Assembly: GCF_030269515.1 (NCBI RefSeq)
Contig: NZ_BSTM01000032.1
Span: 1-64,000 of the forward strand
Length of the DNA: 64,000 nt
From: Actinomadura sp. NBRC 104412
Lineage (GTDB): Bacteria; Actinomycetota; Actinomycetes; Streptosporangiales; Streptosporangiaceae
Direction of reading: 5' to 3'
Under the pieces are notes generated by a model. It was given only the letters and a program-made list of their open reading frames with translations. It was not told where the DNA came from and made no database searches. Position numbers and translations under genes: made by a program. Shown here in pieces: positions 45,562 to 53,937 of the stretch; the stretch's first letter is position 1; every line of letters begins with the position of its first letter.

Positions 45562-46023
45562 GACCTCACGAAGGACGCCAGACGACGCGACCGGTGGGGG
45601 CACCGGCCGCGCCGTTGCTGCGTGTCCTCCACTACAAGCACACCGCCGCCCGCAACGCCTCCGGCGTGGGATGCATTAGCGTGGCGTAATACCTGCACCT
45701 GAATCGTGCAGGCTCGCCACCTACTCACCTGGCCTCCCGTCCGACCGAACGGAGCTCGCCTTCACCACGTCCGTCTGGAGCACGTTCACCAGCCGTACCA
45801 AGGTCGGCGAGCACGATCTCACCTGAGTTTTTGCATATTCGGCCCACGGCTCTGAACTGAGGCCCGGGCGGGACGTGAGGGCGGTGGCGGTGGCGGCGCT
45901 GGGCGGGGCTGTATCGTCGCCTGGCTGGACGGGGCTCGAAGGTTCCGGCCTTGTCTCCCCGGGGCGGTGAACTCGCGGCCGGTCGGGGGCGTCGATCTCG
46001 TTGAGCCAGGAGAATGGGGGGTC
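45562..46023. other. 462-bp intergenic region
   Basis: A small hairpin (CCGGTG-GGGG-CACCGG, 45591-45606) may terminate the kinase gene. Further right is a locally AT-rich patch (GTTTTTGCATATTC, about 45828-45841) that may belong to the SDR promoter. No coding or RNA gene is supportable. A 15-base sequence at 45626-45640 recurs with one mismatch at 53390-53404. Confidence 0.45.
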
Positions 46024-46788
46024 ATGGGCACCTATCTGATCACGGGGGCGACCGGGGGGATCGGCGCGGCGGTCGCCGGGCTGCTGGCCGAGCGCGGGCA
46101 CGAGCTGATCCTGACGGGACGGTCGCGCGAGCGGCTGGAGGCGCTGCGGAACAGCATGGCGTCCGGGCGGCACGGGCGGACGCAGATCCTGGTCCGGGAA
46201 CGCAACGGGGAGCCGGGCGGCGTCCGCACCACCACGCCGGGGACGGTGGCCCGGGTGATCCCCCTCGACCTGTCCGAGCCCCGGCGCCTGGAGGCGGCGC
46301 TCGCCGAGGCCGGGCTTCCGGACCGGCTGGACGGGGTGGTGCACAGCGCGGGCGTGGTGGACCTCGGCGCGGTGGCCGATCAGGACGCCGACCACTGGAT
46401 CGACCAGCTCATGGTGAACCTGGTGTCGGCCGCCGAGCTGACCCGGATCCTGCTGCCGGCACTGCGCGCGGCCAGGGGACATGTGGTGTTCGTCAACTCG
46501 ACGTCGGGGTTGCGCGCCGGCCCCCAGTGGTCGGCGTACGCGGCGAGCAAGTTCGGGCTGCGGGCGCTGGCCGACTCGCTGCGCGCCGAGGAGCCGTCGC
46601 TGCGGGTCACCTCATTGTTTCCGGGACGTACCGCCACGGAGATGCAGCGGAAGGTCCACGCCCAGGAGGGGCGGCACTATGACCCGGCGCGCTTCGTGGA
46701 CCCCGCCACGGTGGCGCGGGCGCTGGTGGCGGCCCTGGAGACCCCGGCGGACGCCGTCGTGTCCGACATCACCGTCCGGCCGCACTGA
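46024..46788 (+). CDS. short-chain dehydrogenase/reductase
   Basis: The 254-residue protein has the SDR motifs TGATGGIG (residues 7-14), HSAGVV, NSTSG with the catalytic serine, and YAASK. An insert around residues 50-75 before the second half of the Rossmann fold makes it slightly atypical. The substrate is unknown. ATG 46024 follows GGGGG. It is convergent with the rhomboid gene, with 28 bases between the stops. Confidence 0.87.
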   Translation: MGTYLITGATGGIGAAVAGLLAERGHELILTGRSRERLEALRNSMASGRHGRTQILVRERNGEPGGVRTTTPGTVARVIPLDLSEPRRLEAALAEAGLPDRLDGVVHSAGVVDLGAVADQDADHWIDQLMVNLVSAAELTRILLPALRAARGHVVFVNSTSGLRAGPQWSAYAASKFGLRALADSLRAEEPSLRVTSLFPGRTATEMQRKVHAQEGRHYDPARFVDPATVARALVAALETPADAVVSDITVRPH

Positions 46789-46816
46789 GCCGTACCGCCA
46801 CAGGCCGCCGGAAGCC

Positions 46817-47437
46817 TCAGGCCGCGATCCGGCGATCCCTGCCGGTGTCGCGGCGCAGGATCCAGGAGCCGAGGACGCCGCCGATGAGCCCGAACAGATG
46901 GCCCTGCCAGGAGATGCCGGGGTCGCTCGGCAGCACGCCGAAGATCATGGTGCCGTAGAGCAGCACGACGCCGATGGCGATGGCGAGGTCGAGCGGCCGC
47001 CGCTCGAACAGCCCGCGGCCCAGCAGGTAGCCGAAGAAGCCGAAGATCAGGATGCTGGAGCCCAGCGTGTTGGCGGAGCTGAGGAACCACACGCCCAGCC
47101 CGCCGACCACGATGATGATCAGGCTGGTGACCAGGAACTTCGCGATGCCCCTCGCGGCGGCGAGAAAGCCGAGGATCACGAACGGGATGGTGTTGCCGAT
47201 CAGGTGGCCGAAGCCGCCGTGCATGAACGGGGCGGTGAAGATGTCGGGCAGGTCGCCCACGTCGTGCGGGGTGATGCCGTAGGTGTCCAGCGCGCCGTTC
47301 AGGACGTAGTCGGCGATCTCCAGGACCCACATCGCCGCGGTGACCAGGCCGATGATGATGGCCGCCGACACGGCGCGCACGCCATGCGTCGCGAGCCCTT
47401 CGGAGCGGTTCTTCTCAGGGACCGAGGGATAGCTCAT
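46817..47437 (-). CDS. rhomboid family intramembrane serine protease
   Basis: The 206-residue protein has six predicted membrane helices. It carries the rhomboid landmarks HGGFGHLIGNTIPF (His and Asn of helix 2), the catalytic serine in the NTLGSSILIFGFFGYLLGR segment (a GSS form of GxSx) and the catalytic histidine in WQGHLFGLIGG. It should cleave membrane-protein substrates within the bilayer; none are known. ATG 47437 is used. WhiB lies 104 bases upstream on the same strand. Confidence 0.88.
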   Translation of the reverse strand: MSYPSVPEKNRSEGLATHGVRAVSAAIIIGLVTAAMWVLEIADYVLNGALDTYGITPHDVGDLPDIFTAPFMHGGFGHLIGNTIPFVILGFLAAARGIAKFLVTSLIIIVVGGLGVWFLSSANTLGSSILIFGFFGYLLGRGLFERRPLDLAIAIGVVLLYGTMIFGVLPSDPGISWQGHLFGLIGGVLGSWILRRDTGRDRRIAA

Positions 47438-47541
47438 GTTCGCCCGCCGTCGAGGTGAATGACCCTGCCGTCATTATCGGCAACGCTTTCGCACCGCGCA
47501 TAGTGCCCGCGAAACCCGCTCCGACACCCGGGCGGGGACGT

Positions 47542-47874
47542 TCAGGCGGCGGAGGCGGTCGTGGTGTCCTCGGGGTAGTCGCCGCGGACGACGATGGCGG
47601 GCAGCCGCCTGCGGGGCGGGGCGTCGGCGGAGCGGCGCAGGTGGCGGCGCTCCTCGGGGGTGGTGCCGCCCCAGATGCCGTCCGGCTCGCCGACCTTGAG
47701 CGCCCAGGCGAGGCAGTCGGCGGTGACGGGGCAGTTGGCGCAGATCGCCTTGGCCCTGCGCTCCTGCTCCCGCAGGATCGGGGCGGAGTAGCCGATCGGG
47801 AAGAACAGGTCGGGGTCCTCGCCACGGCAGATGGCGTGGTCGCTCCAGTGCTCTTCGTTCTCGACGTGCTGCAT
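47542..47874 (-). CDS. WhiB-family iron-sulfur transcription factor
   Basis: The 110-residue protein has the four WhiB cysteines Cys16, Cys45, Cys48 and Cys54 (C-x28-C-x2-C-x5-C), which ligate a [4Fe-4S] cluster, and the GIWGGTTPEERR turn that contacts sigma factor. A C-terminal basic stretch (RRHLRR, then RRR) may contact DNA. WhiB proteins act as redox/NO-sensitive partners of the principal sigma factor in development or stress. ATG 47874 with GGGAGC is preferred over ATG 47898. A striking inverted repeat lies about 70 bases upstream. The subtype is not assigned. Confidence 0.92.
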   Translation of the reverse strand: MQHVENEEHWSDHAICRGEDPDLFFPIGYSAPILREQERRAKAICANCPVTADCLAWALKVGEPDGIWGGTTPEERRHLRRSADAPPRRRLPAIVVRGDYPEDTTTASAA

Positions 47875-47943
47875 GTCTGCTCCCTGCGGCGTCGCCACTG
47901 ACGCCGGCGCACTTCCGGGGTGGGGTGCCTGTCGAACACAGCG

Positions 47944-47970
47944 TAGTACTACAAGCTGTAGTACTACAAG
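47944..47970. promoter_or_regulatory. inverted and direct repeats between whiB and GNAT genes
   Basis: AGTACTACA (47945-47953) and TGTAGTACT (47957-47965) form a perfect 9-bp inverted repeat with a 3-bp spacer. TAGTACTACAAG also occurs twice as a direct repeat (47944-47955, 47959-47970). The low GC stands out. It lies between divergent whiB and GNAT genes and is a likely operator for one or both. Confidence 0.65.
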
Positions 47971-48015
47971 TTGTTAGAGCAAGGACTCACGGTAGCGGCC
48001 CGGTACCCTTGGTAT

Positions 48016-48486
48016 GTGCCGCGTGATCAAGAAGTGACCTTCCGGGAGGCGGTGCGGGCGGATCTCCCCGAGATCGTCCGGCTGCTGGCCGACGACCCGC
48101 TGGGGGCGACCCGGGAGACGCCCGGCGAGGTCATCCCGGACGCCTACTACGCCGCGTTCGACGCCATCGACAAGGACCCCAACAACGCCGTGATCGTCGC
48201 CGAGATCGACGGCGCCATCGCCGGCACGATGCAGCTCACCTACATTCCGGGCCTCACCTACACCGGCGGTGAGCGCGCCCAGATCGAGGGCGTCCGCGTG
48301 GCCAGCGAGCACCGCGGACGCGGCGTCGGGCAGCTCCTCATCGGCTGGGCCATCGAACGGGCCCGCGAGCGCGGCTGCCGCGTGGTGCAGCTCACCACCG
48401 ACCGCCAGCGCCCCGACTCCATCCGCTTCTACCAGAAGATCGGCTTCCGCCCCTCGCACATGGGGATGAAGTACCACCTCAGGTGA
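48016..48486 (+). CDS. GNAT-family N-acetyltransferase
   Basis: The 156-residue protein from GTG 48016 has the GNAT core: FREAVRADLPEIVRLL, GTMQLTYIPGL, the acetyl-CoA pyrophosphate loop HRGRGVGQLLIGWAIERA, and FYQKIGFRPSHMGMKYHL. The substrate is unknown. There is no ribosome site before GTG 48016, but a TACCCT -10-like box (48004-48009) ends six bases before it, which suggests a leaderless transcript. An in-frame TTG at 47971 is the alternative. It is divergent from whiB. Confidence 0.85.
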   Translation: MPRDQEVTFREAVRADLPEIVRLLADDPLGATRETPGEVIPDAYYAAFDAIDKDPNNAVIVAEIDGAIAGTMQLTYIPGLTYTGGERAQIEGVRVASEHRGRGVGQLLIGWAIERARERGCRVVQLTTDRQRPDSIRFYQKIGFRPSHMGMKYHLR

Positions 48487-48635
48487 CCCGCGTCCCGCAC
48501 GCGACCCCCTGGTGAACGCCGAGGTCGGCCCGTCGCCTTGACGGTCGGAAGATGTCTGTAACCGTTCACCCTGGCGTGTAATGCTGGCCATGGAGATCTG
48601 CTAACCAGCGCCGACGCGTGGTCGAGGAGCCGGAC

Positions 48636-50156
48636 GTGGCCGTGAAGCATGTCGAGATCGAGCGTAAGTACGACGCCTCCGCCGATTTCACCGTCCCCGA
48701 GCTGACCGGGCTGCCGGGCGTGGCCGCCGTGGGAGACCCGGAGACGCATCGGCTTCACGCCACCTACTTCGACACCGAGGATCTGCGGCTGGCCGCGTAC
48801 GGGATCACGTTGCGCCGCCGGCGCGGCGGCCCGGACGCGGGCTGGCACCTGAAGATGCCCGCGGGCCCCGACAGCAAGGACGAGCTGCGCGCCCCGCTCG
48901 GCAGGGCACAGGCCGTCCCGGCCCGGCTCGCCACGCTGGTCGCCGCGTACACGCGCGGCCGCCCCCTGCGCCCGGTGGCGACCCTCGAGACCGATCGGAC
49001 GGTGCTGCGGCTGCTGGACGCGTCCGGCGGCGTGCTGGCCGAGGTCGCCGACGACGCCGTGACGGGACGGGTGCTGCTCACCGAGGGCCCCGCGAACGGG
49101 CATGCCATGGGCGACCGCTGGCGCGAGATCGAGGTCGAGCTGGACGCCGGCGACCGCGCCCTGTTGAAGGCCGCCGGGAAGGCGCTGCGCAAGGCGGGCG
49201 CCCACCGCGCCGCGTCGTCCTCCAAGCTGGGACGGCTGCTGGACGGCGAGATCAGGCGTCCGACGGCCAAGGAGACGCTGGGCGGCGCCCTGGCGGAGCT
49301 GGACGGCGGCGAGCCGACCGCGGGGCAGGCCGTGATGGCGTATGTCGCGGCGCAGGTCCAGGCGCTGCTGGCCTTCGACCCCAAGGCGCGGCTCGCCGAG
49401 TACGACGCCGTCCACAGAATGCGGGTCGCCACCCGCAGGCTCCGCAGCGTCCTGCAGAGCTACCGGCCCGTCCTCGACCGCGAGCGCACCGACCCGCTGC
49501 GGGACGAGCTGAAGTGGCTGGCCACCGAGCTGGGCGAGGTGCGCGACCTGGAGGTGCTGCGGATGCGCTTCACCGACCGGGTCGCCGGGCTGGACGACAT
49601 CGGCGAACCCGCCTGGCTGGAGGAACTGGCGACGACGGAACGCTCCGCGTACAGGCGGCTCAACGCCACGCTCAAGAGCGAGCGCTACTACGCCCTGCTG
49701 GACGCGCTGGAAGGGCTGGTCGCCGACCCGCCGCTGGGCGCCAAGGCCGGGCGGAGCGCGGCCCGCGAGCTGCCGCGCCTGGTCGAACGCGCCTGGGGGC
49801 GCCTCGCCGAGACCTACGCCTCGATCGAGACGTCCGAAGACCCCGAGACCGCCCGGCACGAGACCCGCAAGGACGCCAAGCGCGCGCGGTACGCGGCCGA
49901 GGCGGCGGTCGCCGTGCTCGGCGACCCGGCGGCACGTGTCGTCAGGAACGCCAAGAAGCTTCAGGAGGTGCTCGGCGACTACCAGGATGGCGTCATCGCG
50001 AGCCGGCATCTGAAGGACGCCGCCGCGCGGTCCACGGACACCGCCGACGCCTTCAGCCTGGGCGTGCTGTACGGGATCGAGCGGTGCGAGGCCGGTGCCG
50101 CCCTGTCGCGGCTGGAAGGGACGTGGGCCTCCATCCCCGCCCCGTCCCTCCGCTGA
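48636..50156 (+). CDS. CYTH-CHAD domain protein, polyphosphate-associated
   Basis: The 506-residue protein has an N-terminal CYTH (triphosphate tunnel) domain with the VEIERKYD signature and alternating acidic/basic barrel strands (residues about 1-200). A C-terminal all-helical CHAD domain (about 220-500) has conserved histidines in HRMRVATRRLRS and HETRKDAKRARYAAE. CHAD domains bind inorganic polyphosphate; CYTH domains hydrolyse triphosphates. The ppk and mutT1 genes lie just downstream, convergent. GTG 48636 follows GAGGAG. Confidence 0.92.
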   Translation: MAVKHVEIERKYDASADFTVPELTGLPGVAAVGDPETHRLHATYFDTEDLRLAAYGITLRRRRGGPDAGWHLKMPAGPDSKDELRAPLGRAQAVPARLATLVAAYTRGRPLRPVATLETDRTVLRLLDASGGVLAEVADDAVTGRVLLTEGPANGHAMGDRWREIEVELDAGDRALLKAAGKALRKAGAHRAASSSKLGRLLDGEIRRPTAKETLGGALAELDGGEPTAGQAVMAYVAAQVQALLAFDPKARLAEYDAVHRMRVATRRLRSVLQSYRPVLDRERTDPLRDELKWLATELGEVRDLEVLRMRFTDRVAGLDDIGEPAWLEELATTERSAYRRLNATLKSERYYALLDALEGLVADPPLGAKAGRSAARELPRLVERAWGRLAETYASIETSEDPETARHETRKDAKRARYAAEAAVAVLGDPAARVVRNAKKLQEVLGDYQDGVIASRHLKDAAARSTDTADAFSLGVLYGIERCEAGAALSRLEGTWASIPAPSLR

Positions 50157-50165
50157 CCCGGCCGT

Positions 50166-51122
50166 TCAGGAGGCGTGGCGTTCCATGGCGGCGATGGTGG
50201 GGGCGCCGCCCTCGCCCGCGGTGAGGTGGGCCGCCCAGAACGCGCCCTTGCGCAGCGACGGCTCTTCGGGGACCTTCTCGCCCAGATGCCGGCAGAGCGA
50301 GGTGACCAGCTCCGACACGATCTCGCCGTGCGTGCACACGATCGCGGGGACGCCCGCGTCGGCCAGTTCGAGCAGCCGGTCGCGGGCCAGGTCCGGGTTC
50401 GTCTCGTCCACCGTGAAGGCGGGGTCGGTGAGCATCGTGCCGCCCAGCCGCCGCGCGTACGGCAGGACGGTCTCCACACACCGGGCGGTCGCGGAACTGA
50501 TCGGGCGGGCCGGTCCGTAGGCGGTCAGCAGCTCCGCGAGCCGGACCGCCTCCGCGCGCCCGCGGGCGTCGAGAGGGCGCAGCGCGTCCGGCCCCTCCCA
50601 CCGGCTCTTGTCCCCGGCGGACCCGTGCCGCAGGATCAGCAGCGGCCAGGTGTGCCGCGGCCCGGCGCCGAACTCGCGCAGCAGGTCGACGTCGTGGGAA
50701 TAGGAGAGCAGTTCCGCGGCCTCGGCCAGCGGCAGCCATTCGAGCCGGTCGACCTCCTCGTTCGGCACGGAATGCTCCGTGGAGGGCGCGGCCTGCCGGG
50801 CGGCCCAGTAGTCGACGCGCTTGATCCGGTCGTCCTTGGGATAGGTGACGGACGGCAGCCGGCGCCCCAGCCGCGGCACGATCCCGGTCTCCTCCGCGAC
50901 CTCGCGGACGACGCCCGTCAGCACGTGCTCGCCGCTCTTCAGCTTGCCCTTGGGGAACGACCAGTCGTCGTACTTGGGACGGTGGACGAGCGCCACCTCC
51001 GGACCGGCCACCCGGGTGGGGCCGTCGCGCCACAACACGGCGCCCGCCGCCTGGATCGGCTCGCGCTCCTGCTTCGCGTCGGCCGCCTTGGAACGGCCGC
51101 CCTGGCGGTGCCGCTCACCCAT
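50166..51122 (-). CDS. mutT1: MutT1-like Nudix hydrolase fused to a histidine phosphatase domain
   Basis: The 318-residue protein has a Nudix domain (Nudix box spanning GKLKSGEHVL to REVAEETGI, about residues 58-80) and a C-terminal phosphoglycerate mutase-like domain beginning ILRHGSAGDKS (RHG motif, about residue 162). This is the two-domain architecture of mycobacterial MutT1, which sanitises 8-oxo-dGTP to the monophosphate and also acts on dinucleoside polyphosphates. ATG 51122 overlaps the ppk stop by eight bases, so ppk-mutT1 form an operon, the same neighbours as in mycobacteria. Confidence 0.93.
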   Translation of the reverse strand: MGERHRQGGRSKAADAKQEREPIQAAGAVLWRDGPTRVAGPEVALVHRPKYDDWSFPKGKLKSGEHVLTGVVREVAEETGIVPRLGRRLPSVTYPKDDRIKRVDYWAARQAAPSTEHSVPNEEVDRLEWLPLAEAAELLSYSHDVDLLREFGAGPRHTWPLLILRHGSAGDKSRWEGPDALRPLDARGRAEAVRLAELLTAYGPARPISSATARCVETVLPYARRLGGTMLTDPAFTVDETNPDLARDRLLELADAGVPAIVCTHGEIVSELVTSLCRHLGEKVPEEPSLRKGAFWAAHLTAGEGGAPTIAAMERHAS

Positions 51123-53199
51123 CGACCGTCCTCCAGCGCCTGCTCCTCACCAGGTACGTCTGGATGTCCTGCAGCGGCTCGTCGGTCATCTCCGACCGCC
51201 GCGTCCAGGTCCCGTCCCCGGCCAGCCACCAGGTGGCGGTGCGGTCGTCCATCGCCCGGTCGATCAGGTCGACCAGCTCGGCGCGATGCACCCGGTCGGT
51301 CACCGTGACCAGGGCCTCCACCCGGCGGTCCAGGTTGCGGTGCATCAGGTCGGCGCTGCCCAGCCACACCTCGGGGTCGCCGCCGTTCTCGAACGCGAAC
51401 ACCCGGGAGTGCTCCAGGAACCGGCCCAGGACGCTGCGCACGCGGATCGTCTCCGACAGCCCCGGGATCCCGGGGCGCAGCGCGCAGATGCCGCGCACCC
51501 AGATGTCCACCGGCACGCCTTCCCGCGAGGCCCGGTAGAGGGCGTCGATCACGTCCTCGTCCACCACCGAGTTGGCCTTGATGCGGATGCGCGCCGGACG
51601 CCCCGCATGGTGGTGCTCGATCTCACGCTCGATCCGCCGCACCAGCCCCGACCGCAGCCCCTGCGGCGCGACCAGCAGCCGGTTGTAGGTGCTCTGCCGC
51701 GAGTAGCCGGTCAGGTGGTTGAACAGGGCGCTGACGTCCTCGCCCACGTCCGGGTCGGCGGTCAGCAGCCCGAAGTCCTCGTACAGGCGGGCCGTCTTGG
51801 GGTGGTAGTTCCCGGTGCCGATGTGGCAGTAGCGGCGCAGCGAGCCGTCCGCCTCCTGCCGGACGACCAGCGCGAGCTTGCAGTGCGTCTTCAGCCCCAC
51901 GAAGCCGTACACGACATGGCAGCCGGCCTTCTCCAGCTTGCGCGCCCAGGCGATGTTGGCGCGCTCGTCGAACCGCGCCTTCAGCTCCACCACGACCACG
52001 ACCTGCTTGCCGGCCTGGGCGGCGTCGACCAGGGCGTCCACGATCGGGGAGTCGCCGCTGGTGCGGTACAGCGTCTGCTTGATCGCCAGCACCCGCGGGT
52101 CGTCGGCCGCCTCCTCGATCAGCCGCTGGACGGTGGTGGTGAACGAGTCGTAGGGATGATGCACCAGCACGTCGCGCTCGCGGATCGCCCCGAAGATGTC
52201 GGCGTCGGCGGGCAGCGCCTCCTTGGACGGGACGAACGCCGGGTAGCGCAGCTCGGTACGGTCCAGGTCCGCGATCGCCGACAGCCCGGCCAGGTCCAGC
52301 GGGCCGTCGAGCCGGAAGATCTGGCCCTCCTCGATCTCCAGCTCGGTGGTGAGCAGGTCGAGCACGCCGTCGGAGATGGAGTCCTCCACCTCCAGCCGGA
52401 CCACCGGGCCGAAGCGGCGGCGCAGCAGCTCGCGCTCCAGGGCCTCCAGCAGCCCCTCGCTGATGTCGTCGTCGATCTCCAGGTCCTGGTTGCGGGTGAC
52501 CCGGAACGCGTGGTGCTCCACCACCTCCATGCCCACGAAGAGCTGCCCCAGGTGTGCCGCGATCACGTCCTCCAGGGGCGTGAACCGGTTGGGGGACGCC
52601 TCGATGAAGCGCGGCAGCACCGGCGGCACCTTCACGCGGGCGAACAGGGTCCCCTCGGTGTCCGGGTCGCGGACGATCACCGCGAGGTTGAGCGACAGCC
52701 CGGAGATGTAGGGGAAAGGGTGCGCCGAGTCCACCACCAGCGGCGTCAGCACCGGGTAGATCCGGTCGCGGAACAGCCGCCGCATCCGTTCCCGCTCGGT
52801 CTCGGCCAGCTCGTCCCAGCGCAGCAGCTCGATGCCCTCCTTGGCCAGGGCGGGCAGGATGTCGTCCCGGAAGGTGGCGGCATGGCGCAGCATCAGCTCG
52901 CGCGCCACGGTGGAGGTGCGCTCCAGCACCTCCCTGGGCTGCCGTCCGCTGGCGGACTGGACGGCCAGGCCGGTGGCCATCCGCCGGGCCAGGCCCGCCA
53001 CCCGGACCATGAAGAACTCGTCCAGGTTGCTGGCGAAGATGGACAGGAACCGCACCCGTTCGAGCAGCGGAAGGCCGGGGTCCTCCGCGAGTTCCAGGAC
53101 GCGCTGGTTGAACCGCAACCAGCTCTCCTCGCGGTCCAGGAAACGGTCCTCGGGCAGCTCATCGGCGCCGTGGGGGAGAGGTCCTGGCTCGATGCTCAT
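51115..53199 (-). CDS. ppk: polyphosphate kinase 1
   Basis: The 694-residue protein has the PPK1 domain order: N-terminal helical domain (RFLDREESWLRFNQRVLELA, FASNLDEFFMVRV), middle domain, and two C-terminal phospholipase-D-like domains. The autophosphorylated histidine lies in YCHIGTGNYHPKTARLYED and a second conserved one in HPYDSFTTTVQRLIEEA. It reversibly makes polyphosphate from ATP, possibly at the membrane. It is the first gene of ppk-mutT1. A 339-base gap with no gene lies upstream; no Pho box could be identified by eye. Confidence 0.96.
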   Translation of the reverse strand: MSIEPGPLPHGADELPEDRFLDREESWLRFNQRVLELAEDPGLPLLERVRFLSIFASNLDEFFMVRVAGLARRMATGLAVQSASGRQPREVLERTSTVARELMLRHAATFRDDILPALAKEGIELLRWDELAETERERMRRLFRDRIYPVLTPLVVDSAHPFPYISGLSLNLAVIVRDPDTEGTLFARVKVPPVLPRFIEASPNRFTPLEDVIAAHLGQLFVGMEVVEHHAFRVTRNQDLEIDDDISEGLLEALERELLRRRFGPVVRLEVEDSISDGVLDLLTTELEIEEGQIFRLDGPLDLAGLSAIADLDRTELRYPAFVPSKEALPADADIFGAIRERDVLVHHPYDSFTTTVQRLIEEAADDPRVLAIKQTLYRTSGDSPIVDALVDAAQAGKQVVVVVELKARFDERANIAWARKLEKAGCHVVYGFVGLKTHCKLALVVRQEADGSLRRYCHIGTGNYHPKTARLYEDFGLLTADPDVGEDVSALFNHLTGYSRQSTYNRLLVAPQGLRSGLVRRIEREIEHHHAGRPARIRIKANSVVDEDVIDALYRASREGVPVDIWVRGICALRPGIPGLSETIRVRSVLGRFLEHSRVFAFENGGDPEVWLGSADLMHRNLDRRVEALVTVTDRVHRAELVDLIDRAMDDRTATWWLAGDGTWTRRSEMTDEPLQDIQTYLVRSRRWRTVDG

Positions 53200-53493
53200 G
53201 ACGGTGATAATCCCCGATCAAGATGAACGAGAGTGGAACTTCGATGTTGCGGATGTTTCAGCGGTGGGTTGGATACGCGGTTCATGCCCCCGGTTCCGTG
53301 GAGCAACCGATCGCGGCGATCGCTCCTCGCGCACGGCTCGGTCACTCCCCGGTGCCCGTGGGGCGCGTCGCCGCTGTGAACGTGCGATACCTCCACTACA
53401 AACAGGGTACGTCGGAGCGAATCGGGTAAGTCAGATTGTCGGGCGACATGGAGTGCTATCCGGTGATTTCGCCCTGCCGGGCACCGCGTACCG
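53200..53493. other. intergenic region between ppk and the cyclotransferase gene
   Basis: This stretch should contain the ppk promoter on the minus strand and that of the downstream plus-strand gene. A sequence CCTCCACTACAAACA at 53390-53404 resembles one at 45626-45640. No gene is supportable. Confidence 0.4.
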
Positions 53494-53541
53494 TGTTCGC
53501 TCACGGGTTCGCTCATGGGTTCGCTCACGGGTCCGCTCATG
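53494..53541 (+). repeat. four 12-bp tandem repeats carrying alternative start codons
   Basis: Four units of consensus GGTTCGCTCAYG run from 53494 to 53541. Units 2 and 4 end in ATG (53515, 53539), both in frame with the cyclotransferase gene. The unit is four codons, so copy-number change would keep the frame. Confidence 0.85.
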
Positions 53542-53937
53542 AGGGGTAGCGACCTGTTCGTCTACGGGACGCTGCGGTTCCCCGAGATCCTGGAAATCCT
53601 GCTGGGCCGCGTGCCCGCGCTGTCGCCGGCGTCCGCGCGGGGCTGGCGGGTGCGGGCGCTGCCCGGGGTGGTCTACCCCGGGATGGTCGCCGATCCGGAC
53701 GGCGTCGCGGACGGGGTGCTGCTGGCCGGGCTGACCGAGGCGGAGTGCCGGCTGCTGGACGCCTATGAGGACCCCGAGTACGAGCCCACGCTCATCACGC
53801 TGGACGGTGGCGGGCGGCGGGCGCGCGCCTATGTCTGGACGGGGCCGACCGAGCCGTACGACTGGGATCCCGTCCATTTCGCCGAGCACGAGCTGGCCCG
53901 CTTCGCCGAAAACTGCCGTGCCTGGCGTTCTCGGTGA
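53539..53937 (+). CDS. gamma-glutamylcyclotransferase (AIG2-like) family protein
   Basis: The 132-residue protein has the family substrate-binding loop FVYGTLRFPEI at residues 6-16, GVVYPGMV, and the catalytic-type glutamate in LLDAYEDPEYEP. Family members release 5-oxoproline from gamma-glutamyl amides or amines. ATG 53539 places the motif at the usual distance from the start. ATG 53515, eight codons upstream in the tandem repeat, is an alternative. Neither has a clear Shine-Dalgarno sequence. It overlaps the following frameshifted ArsR gene. Confidence 0.85.
   Translation: MRGSDLFVYGTLRFPEILEILLGRVPALSPASARGWRVRALPGVVYPGMVADPDGVADGVLLAGLTEAECRLLDAYEDPEYEPTLITLDGGGRRARAYVWTGPTEPYDWDPVHFAEHELARFAENCRAWRSR

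Noticed and set aside
45700..45830. short coding remnant ending at TGA near 45825
   Set aside because: One frame looks weakly protein-like, but it has no start with a ribosome site and no recognisable family.
50845..53226. 793-residue plus-strand frame opposite ppk
   Set aside because: It is fully antisense to ppk, has no domain, and its residues reflect reverse reading of biased codons.
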